The notes beneath the pieces were generated by a model. It saw nothing but the letters and a program-made list of their open reading frames with translations. It was not told the origin of the DNA and did no database searches. Of a stretch of DNA of 11,935 bases, positions 6,633 to 11,935 are shown piece by piece (the stretch's first letter is position 1; each line of letters begins with the position of its first letter). Origin of the DNA: Prevotella sp. (GTDB lineage: Bacteria; Bacteroidota; Bacteroidia; Bacteroidales; Bacteroidaceae); NCBI GenBank assembly GCA_021204735.1, contig JAJPYV010000052.1, positions 1-11,935 on the forward strand. Direction: 5' to 3'. Made by a program: the position numbers and the translations under genes.

Positions 6633-9080
6633 ATGGACGCAACCGACAAAGTAAAAGTATTTCACTCACTTGATGATCTTAAGGAGGCCATTAGCGTCGA
6701 TGTAAAGTCGCGTGATGTGTTAGTGCAACGGTATTGTGTGCGCTTCATTATGTTAAACAACTTCGATGCTTTCCGAGAACTAACCAAGTTTCTTGTTAAG
6801 GAACTTGGTGTAGAAAAGTTCGATCTTGAAGAGCTTGCGTTAGGTCCCGACAAGACCGTTGACATCGACACCCTGAGCAATGCCGTGCGGAACTTGAAGG
6901 TCTCAAGCATCGTCACGCCCTTCTCTGAACTTGCTCGATTCTTTAAAGAGGACGAGTTCAAGGGTTTCCTCAATGACATTATTTTGTCGGAAGATATTTC
7001 ACATCCTCAAAAGCGAATCTATATTCCCGTCATCGGACTACATAACCGTTTTTTGGACTTCCTCAAATCCTTTGGTCGCATTGAAGAAAGTGCCCCCATT
7101 TGGCAATATTATATGCCTAAAGATGACAAGGTAATTGTGTACGTCTCAAAGTTTAAAGACTACGCCATTCCTGATAAGCTTAATATATGCTCTCTACCAA
7201 CCATGCGTGACTGGCTTCGCTTTTGGAAGCAGCAGGCACCCAAGGATAAAATCCTTTGTGGAGCAGCACCAATTCTAAACCGCTGGCCGAACGCCAAGCC
7301 AGACTCAATATTCACATTTCTGCCAGTAGATAACTCGTATGAGTTTATCACTAAATTCCTTGAAATATCATTGCCTATCGAATACAAGGAAGACGAACTT
7401 GAGTATTGGGACAATCTGCTTCAAAATATTGGCAAGAATGCTACTCATATGTTCGATTTCTCACGATATGTCGAAGAGTTATTTAATCGTAAAACAATAA
7501 CCACCAACGACATCCTTTCGCTTTGGGCTGATGGCGGTACACCAGCCTATGCTCGTTGGTTGCTGAAAGCATACGCTCTTACATATAAAGAGAGCGAGCT
7601 GTCGGGCTATATGCGCGACATTCTTCATAAAATCGACGACTTTAAGATTGCTAACACATTGTTTGTCAACCTTACCGAGCAGATATTCAATATGACTAAT
7701 GTGGAACGTCTTCAAAACCTCGACAGCCGCAAAGACATTATGCAATCTCAGCGCGACTTGTTCCGTGCGCTCGTTCCGGAAGAACATCAGTCTTGGCTCA
7801 AGAAACATATCATTGAAATAGCCCAGAAGGATGACAGCCTTTCTCAGGTAAAACGACTTTGCACTGCTACCTTTGACTTTGAGGAAGCCCTATTCCTAAG
7901 CTGGTATGTTCTTAGGGCAGAGAAAGACTTCGGGTTTTCACAGCTTAAAGAGTTTTATCCTGATCTCACAGGATATCTTACTCCATTTGAAGCCGTTGCG
8001 ACTAAAGTCCCAGTTTCGTGGGTTGCTAATTATCTGGAGCAATACCGCAGGGCAAAGATGGTCGATAATTATACCGACGAACTAAAGTCCATTGTGGATG
8101 AGCGCAACGCTAGTGCAGAATCTTTCTATAACTGGTACTACTCGTTCCAGAACAGTCATGATTTGCTGAGCGAAATTCAAAATGACCATGTTTACCCTAT
8201 AGATAAGATCTATTGGGTGGATGGTCTCGGTGCTGAATTTATTCCATTCATTCACTATCTGTTTGAGAACTCACAGAGCGGTTATGAAGCCGTTCTTTCG
8301 CAAATCGCACGCACAAACATTCCTTCGAACACGCACCTTAACTCGTTTGATGTTGACAACCAATTCATTTTCAAACTCAGTGCACTCGACGAACTGGCGC
8401 ATGAAGGTCACTATCAAAAATATACAACTCTCGTTGCTGAGCTGAAAACGGTTAAGGAGGTCATCTATAAGATTCTTGCCGATAATAAAGTAAGTAAACA
8501 CACTATCGCTATCGTGTCGGATCATGGACTTAGTGCCATGTCCCGCAAGTGCGACTCTCTAAAGATTGACTCCAAAACAAAGCATGAGGGTCGATATGTA
8601 CCCCTTGCAGACGATAGTACGATAATCAGCGACATCGATTTCGTGGTTCATAAAAATGAATGCGACCATAAAAAATATAAGGTAGCACTAAGGCATCAGT
8701 CCCTTGGTGCCAAGCCGACTCACGAGGTACATGGCGGTGCCACACCTGAAGAAGTGCTTGTTCCATTCATTGTTATTTCCAATGATGATGCCTCAAAGCC
8801 TTTAAAATATACGGTAATACCTGTCGAGACTAAAGTACCCATCTCTGCCAAGAAGGTTGCATTCAAGATTATCCCTGAACCTAAGTCTGCCAAGGCAATA
8901 TTCAACGATCAGACGATAGCTCTTACTCGCTATGGTATGCTATGGGAAGGTATTTTCCCGAATGCATCCGAAGGGAGACACTACATTACGGTTATACCTT
9001 TCAGAGGAAAATCGGTACAATTGGAAATTGAATTCTTTGGCATGGGCTTTGGCTCAGGTCTTGATTTAGATGACTTTTAA
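6633..9080 (+). CDS. pglZ: PglZ: alkaline-phosphatase-fold BREX protein
   Basis: The C-terminal half of this 815-residue protein is a PglZ domain. The expected metal-site motifs appear in order: WVDGLG with D530, SDHG (629-632, D630 and H631) and HEVHGG (697-702, H697 and H700), followed by TPEEVLVPFIVIS, the usual end of the core. Residues 1 to about 500 are mainly helical and carry no motif I know; they probably bind partners such as BrxC. Roughly the last 100 residues look beta-rich. PglZ is the defining BREX protein; homologues show metal-dependent phosphodiesterase activity in vitro, and it is required for both modification and defence in studied systems. The ATG at 6633 follows the brxC stop by 3 bases, and brxL starts 2 bases after its end. 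All visible metal ligands are present, so it appears intact. Confidence 0.92.
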   Translation: MDATDKVKVFHSLDDLKEAISVDVKSRDVLVQRYCVRFIMLNNFDAFRELTKFLVKELGVEKFDLEELALGPDKTVDIDTLSNAVRNLKVSSIVTPFSELARFFKEDEFKGFLNDIILSEDISHPQKRIYIPVIGLHNRFLDFLKSFGRIEESAPIWQYYMPKDDKVIVYVSKFKDYAIPDKLNICSLPTMRDWLRFWKQQAPKDKILCGAAPILNRWPNAKPDSIFTFLPVDNSYEFITKFLEISLPIEYKEDELEYWDNLLQNIGKNATHMFDFSRYVEELFNRKTITTNDILSLWADGGTPAYARWLLKAYALTYKESELSGYMRDILHKIDDFKIANTLFVNLTEQIFNMTNVERLQNLDSRKDIMQSQRDLFRALVPEEHQSWLKKHIIEIAQKDDSLSQVKRLCTATFDFEEALFLSWYVLRAEKDFGFSQLKEFYPDLTGYLTPFEAVATKVPVSWVANYLEQYRRAKMVDNYTDELKSIVDERNASAESFYNWYYSFQNSHDLLSEIQNDHVYPIDKIYWVDGLGAEFIPFIHYLFENSQSGYEAVLSQIARTNIPSNTHLNSFDVDNQFIFKLSALDELAHEGHYQKYTTLVAELKTVKEVIYKILADNKVSKHTIAIVSDHGLSAMSRKCDSLKIDSKTKHEGRYVPLADDSTIISDIDFVVHKNECDHKKYKVALRHQSLGAKPTHEVHGGATPEEVLVPFIVISNDDASKPLKYTVIPVETKVPISAKKVAFKIIPEPKSAKAIFNDQTIALTRYGMLWEGIFPNASEGRHYITVIPFRGKSVQLEIEFFGMGFGSGLDLDDF

Positions 9081-9082
9081 TT

Positions 9083-10516
9083 ATGAGTGAACTTGGTGAT
9101 AAAATCAGACAAGTATTTAGAGAATCAGCTGTCTATAAAAATCCAGCTAACAATGAAGTCTTTGTTGGTCGTAATCTGCCATCATTCGTCAAGGACTATC
9201 TGATAGCCACGCATATTGATCAGAATGGCGAACTACGTCGAGAAACTCTTATTAAATTCCTCGATGAGCACATACCTCTCAATCCAGATGCGATTCGTAG
9301 TCGCCTTATGCAGGGCGATGTTATTACTCTACTAACACGCTTGGAGGTAAGCACAAACATCGCCAAAAACAAAACGCAGTTTCAAATTCCTGAAATGGGT
9401 ATAAAAATGGCAGACACTGAAATACCTCAGCATGTCGTAGACCAAAACCCCGATGATTTGATTGACGGAGAAAAGTGGGGAATTATTAAGCTTGTTTATA
9501 TTCCACCGCAAAATAAGGAGAAAGGATATATCGAAATGTCGAAATATAAACCTTTCCGTCCACTTGAACGTCTCGATCTCAACTCGTTCAGAGAGTGCCG
9601 TAAAAAATTTACTACCGATGAATGGATTGATGTGCTTATTTCGGCTATGGAATATACTCCGTCAGCTTTTTCGGGCAAAACGCAGAAACTTGAATTTCTT
9701 GCTCGCTTATTACCATTCATAGAGCCTCGTCTAAATTTTATAGAACTGGCTCCCAAGGGAACTGGTAAATCATATGTCTTCGGAAATCTTTCTAAGTTTG
9801 TATGGCTTATCGGTGGTGGTAAGGTTTCTCGTGCAAAACTTTTCTACGATAAATCCCGTAAAACTCCAGGTATAATGCTTCATCACGACCTTGTGGCTCT
9901 TGATGAAATACAATCCATTTCGTTTACCGACAATATGGAGATGCGTTCTATCTTGAAAAACTATCTTGAATATGGCAAAACGAATGTAGATAATTACGAA
10001 TTCATGTCGGAATGCGGTCTGATATTATTAGGTAACATACCGCTGTCAGAAGATGGTTTTCCAATGTCCGACAATTATCTCGATGAACTGCCGGAGGCAT
10101 TTAAAGAGTCGGCTCTTATCGATCGCTTCCAAGGATTTATCGAAGGGTGGCTACTACCTCGCGTTACTACAAACATGGCTCTTTGCGATTGGACACTTAA
10201 TGTCGAATTCTTCTCAGAAGTACTTCACCAACTCAGAACCGCTCCCGAATATTCAAATATCGTTAATCAACTTGTATCGGTTCCTAATGGATCGGACATG
10301 CGCCATGTTAAAGCAGTACAACGCACTGCTACCGCATATCTTAAATTACTTTTTCCTCACATTACGAACAAAGACGATTTGGATATTGACGAATTCTATA
10401 CATATTGTTTGAAACCAGCAATACACCGCAGGGACATAATCAGGCAACAATGTGCAAACATTGATCGCGAATGTTCTTTTTCCAAACCGATGCCAGATTT
10501 TACACTTAATAATTAG
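9083..10516 (+). CDS. brxL: BrxL, short form: AAA+ ATPase lacking a Lon protease domain
   Basis: The 477-residue protein has the BrxL N-terminal region (DKIRQVFRESAVYKNPANN and on, 1 to about 200) and one AAA+ module: Walker A PKGTGKS (224-230), Walker B VALDEIQS with D274 and E275, a sensor-1 asparagine in LLGNIP (N318) and an arginine-finger-like LIDRF (R348). The sequence stops at about residue 477 after a helical region. Type 1 BrxL proteins are nearer 670-680 residues and carry a Lon-related C-terminal domain, which is absent here. The stop is clean and the next gene starts 2 bases later, so this is more likely the natural short family than a truncation. BrxL of type 1 forms ring-shaped DNA-binding assemblies and is needed for phage exclusion but not for modification; the same role is inferred here. 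Confidence 0.88.
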   Translation: MSELGDKIRQVFRESAVYKNPANNEVFVGRNLPSFVKDYLIATHIDQNGELRRETLIKFLDEHIPLNPDAIRSRLMQGDVITLLTRLEVSTNIAKNKTQFQIPEMGIKMADTEIPQHVVDQNPDDLIDGEKWGIIKLVYIPPQNKEKGYIEMSKYKPFRPLERLDLNSFRECRKKFTTDEWIDVLISAMEYTPSAFSGKTQKLEFLARLLPFIEPRLNFIELAPKGTGKSYVFGNLSKFVWLIGGGKVSRAKLFYDKSRKTPGIMLHHDLVALDEIQSISFTDNMEMRSILKNYLEYGKTNVDNYEFMSECGLILLGNIPLSEDGFPMSDNYLDELPEAFKESALIDRFQGFIEGWLLPRVTTNMALCDWTLNVEFFSEVLHQLRTAPEYSNIVNQLVSVPNGSDMRHVKAVQRTATAYLKLLFPHITNKDDLDIDEFYTYCLKPAIHRRDIIRQQCANIDRECSFSKPMPDFTLNN

Positions 10517-10518
10517 CT

Positions 10519-11340
10519 ATGGAAACTGATAAACTCCGCTCATTATATAAACAGTTAGACACCCTTGCAGCTTCGGGAGAGGATGTTGTTGCTGACTTGC
10601 GTAAAGAAATTAACAATCTTGAATTAGCTTATCTGAAAGAGCAGGCACTTCCCTTAGTAGCACAATTTTTGGCATCAAAGATTAGCGGTCTTCGATGCGG
10701 TATTGATTGTAGTTTTCAATTTGATGGTAACCACAGTATCAATTATTCATTCTGCACCTCAAGAACGATGCTTTATTGCAAAGATAGCATCGACACCCAT
10801 TTAATCGCGAAAAGTCCACAACTTACAACCACACAACCTAATATCAAACAACCTGTAGCTGTCAATGGAGAAACTAAAGCCATAAGTGAAGATCAATGGA
10901 TAAAAATGCTTTTGTCCATGAAAGGTATTAAAGTTAAAGGTCTGACATCACCACATAAGGCAATATTCATTCTCACTATTATTGATTGTATCAAGAGAGG
11001 TTATATTCATGATCGTAGAGTATTCGCCTCTAACGCACTTTCTAATTACTTTATTCACATTTGGAATACATATGTTCCCACTGAATGGCCATTCCATGCT
11101 AATGTATTCCAACCTTACATTCACATGAGCAGTGAGCCTTTCTATTCCCTGGTATATTCTGACGGAATCAAAGACTTCGATGTCAATCAGAATTGGAGCC
11201 GTAGTTTGGTAGCAAAATATGTGGAGTATGCTTATTTTGACAAACAATTATTTGATCTTTTTCATAATGAAAAATTTACCAACAGATTATCAGAATTACT
11301 CATCGATAAGTTTATTAATCAACAGATTTCTAAGAATTAG
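10519..11340 (+). CDS. Candidate phosphorothioate-DNA-binding (SBD-like) protein
   Basis: This 273-residue protein has two parts. Residues 1 to about 95 are helical, then beta-rich (LEQ-type helix, FQFDGNHSINYSF), like an N-terminal domain I have seen in Bacteroidota restriction-linked proteins; its function is unknown. Residues about 125-268 resemble the sulfur-binding domain of ScoMcrA-type enzymes: SPHKAIFILTIIDCIKRG (144-161) recalls the family motif HKxLLLLxLIDxI, with H146 and K147 where that domain has a histidine and basic residue at the DNA; EPFYSL (206-211) recalls the YPFWRL loop with its proline; FDKQLFDLFHNEKF to LLIDKFI recalls the closing helices. I see no HNH or PD-(D/E)XK motif, so it may be a reader rather than a nuclease. 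It starts 2 bases after brxL and is last in the operon. It may recognise sulfur-marked DNA made by BrxP. The match is from memory and not searched. Confidence 0.62.
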   Translation: METDKLRSLYKQLDTLAASGEDVVADLRKEINNLELAYLKEQALPLVAQFLASKISGLRCGIDCSFQFDGNHSINYSFCTSRTMLYCKDSIDTHLIAKSPQLTTTQPNIKQPVAVNGETKAISEDQWIKMLLSMKGIKVKGLTSPHKAIFILTIIDCIKRGYIHDRRVFASNALSNYFIHIWNTYVPTEWPFHANVFQPYIHMSSEPFYSLVYSDGIKDFDVNQNWSRSLVAKYVEYAYFDKQLFDLFHNEKFTNRLSELLIDKFINQQISKN

Positions 11341-11704
11341 AATATAGTTATAAAAAAGTCCTATCGTCGCCCTCTAAATGTTGATGTGCTTACTGGTTAC
11401 AAAATATCTTTTACAATTGACCTCTTAATATAGGCAGACCGTATTCGACTTCCTCTATAAATGTATACGCCACTGCTTGACGCGGCAAATATATGCGGTC
11501 TAAAGTCTCGAAATTTATTCAAGCTGAAGAAGGCTTAGAAATCAAATCTGACTTTCTATCATTGACAAGATTCCTTACGAAGTCCAGATATGAATCTGAA
11601 CATGGAATGATTAACAGGACTATATATCTTGCATTAAAGTGTTTCGGAATTATCGCAAACTTAATTCTATTGCTTCGCAATATACAAAAAGTTTCTTTTT
11701 CGGC
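11341..11704. other. Downstream region without a supported gene
   Basis: I find no gene I would defend here. A + strand frame of 71 codons (11493-11708) and a - strand frame of 68 codons (11725-11519) overlap and match nothing I know. On the - strand, a further open stretch of about 45 codons in another frame follows on from the second one (about 11535 down to 11400), so a decayed - strand gene is possible but unproven. AGACCGTAT (11436-11444) and ATGCGGTCT (11493-11501) form an inverted repeat with one mismatch, 48 bases apart. No strong hairpin with a T-run follows the operon directly. Confidence 0.4.
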
Positions 11705-11751
11705 GTGAAAAACGGGGTTGCGCATTCTGATCCGAATCCGTTCACTTTTTT
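11705..11751 (+). terminator. Possible intrinsic terminator
   Basis: AACGG (11711-11715) pairs with CCGTT (11738-11742). GTG (11705-11707) pairs with CAC (11743-11745) across a three-A bulge, and TTTTTT follows at 11746-11751. The loop is long (22 bases) and the stem bulged, so the structure is weak. It lies about 365 bases after the last operon gene, so it may end the BREX transcript or belong to something else. Confidence 0.3.
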
Positions 11752-11810
11752 GTTAGTAAATGATTTCGGGGGCAAGATGGTTCACTCGAATGTATCAGGT
11801 TTCATAATTC

Positions 11811-11850
11811 TCCGAAAGCCTTTGAAATCCTACGAAATCCTTTGAAAAAA
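11811..11850. repeat. Degenerate 10-base tandem repeat
   Basis: Four consecutive 10-base units start at 11811, 11821, 11831 and 11841. All share GAAA at positions 4-7 of the unit, and the two central units differ only at two of their first three bases (TTTGAAATCC and TACGAAATCC). Ten bases is about one helical turn, so a protein-binding array is conceivable. Alternatively this is an intergenic repeat common to the host genome. Confidence 0.5.
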
Positions 11851-11877
11851 CAGTTTGTAGGACAAGGGAAAAAACGC

Positions 11878-11929
11878 GCTTGCGAATTTCCCCTGAATTT
11901 CCCGTAAAAGAAAATCAGGCAGCTTGCGA
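11878..11929. repeat. Short direct repeats GAATTTCCC and GCTTGCGA
   Basis: GAATTTCCC occurs at 11884-11892 and again at 11895-11903, an 11-base period. GCTTGCGA occurs at 11878-11885 and 11922-11929 and so brackets that pair. With the 10-base tandem units just upstream, this makes a repeat-dense last 125 bases. Such clusters can mark integrase arm sites or the edge of a mobile island, but the window ends here and no integrase is visible. Confidence 0.4.
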
Positions 11930-11935
11930 GGTGCT

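Noticed and set aside
10519..11340. Last gene as an HNH restriction endonuclease
   Set aside because: SBD domains are often fused to HNH domains, but I find no HNH or PD-(D/E)XK pattern and the protein ends after the SBD-like helices.
11486..11493. Minus-strand TATATTTG resembling a -7 promoter element
   Set aside because: No TTTG lies at the required 19-21 base spacing on that strand; the nearest similar bases are mismatched and too close.
11493..11725. Overlapping small reading frames on both strands (71 and 68 codons)
   Set aside because: They overlap each other, show no recognisable domain and have no promoter matching the host consensus.
1..11935. CRISPR array, tRNA, rRNA or insertion sequence
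   Set aside because: No regularly spaced long repeats, cloverleaf, rRNA sequence or transposase was seen on either strand.

Overview
The window looks like accessory DNA from a Bacteroidota (probably Bacteroidales) genome. A textbook Bacteroides-type promoter (TTTG, 20-base spacer, TAnnTTTG) stands before the first gene. None of the five gene junctions I inspected carries a Shine-Dalgarno GGAGG, as expected for this phylum. The first gene is a short XRE regulator of a type common there. Base composition is moderately AT-rich and differs between genes.

Layout: bases 1-352 hold no convincing gene. Bases 353-415 hold the promoter and a palindrome overlapping the predicted transcript start. Six genes then run on the + strand with gaps of only 2-9 bases, so they are very likely one operon (416-11340): XRE regulator, brxP, brxC, pglZ, brxL and a small protein with a sulfur-binding-domain (SBD)-like core. 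Bases 11341-11935 are non-coding or degenerate and carry several short repeats.

The four large genes, in the order brxP-brxC-pglZ-brxL, define a type 4 BREX phage-defence locus. In this type the usual BREX methyltransferase PglX is absent, and a PAPS-reductase/DndC-like ATP pyrophosphatase (BrxP) takes its place. BrxP here carries the PP-loop SGGKDS, paired cysteines, a ferredoxin-like cysteine region and a C-terminal domain resembling DUF4007. This suggests that self DNA is marked by backbone sulfur (phosphorothioate) rather than by methylation. BrxC (large P-loop ATPase), PglZ (alkaline-phosphatase-fold protein) and BrxL (AAA+ ATPase, here without a Lon protease domain) would form the remaining machinery.

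The most interesting point is the last gene. Its central and C-terminal parts resemble the domain that reads phosphorothioate DNA in ScoMcrA-type enzymes, yet no nuclease motif is visible. A possible sulfur 'writer' (BrxP) and a possible sulfur 'reader' in one operon suggest a self-contained phosphorothioate BREX system. The function is inferred from motifs only. No cysteine desulfurase is encoded, so sulfur would have to come from a host enzyme.
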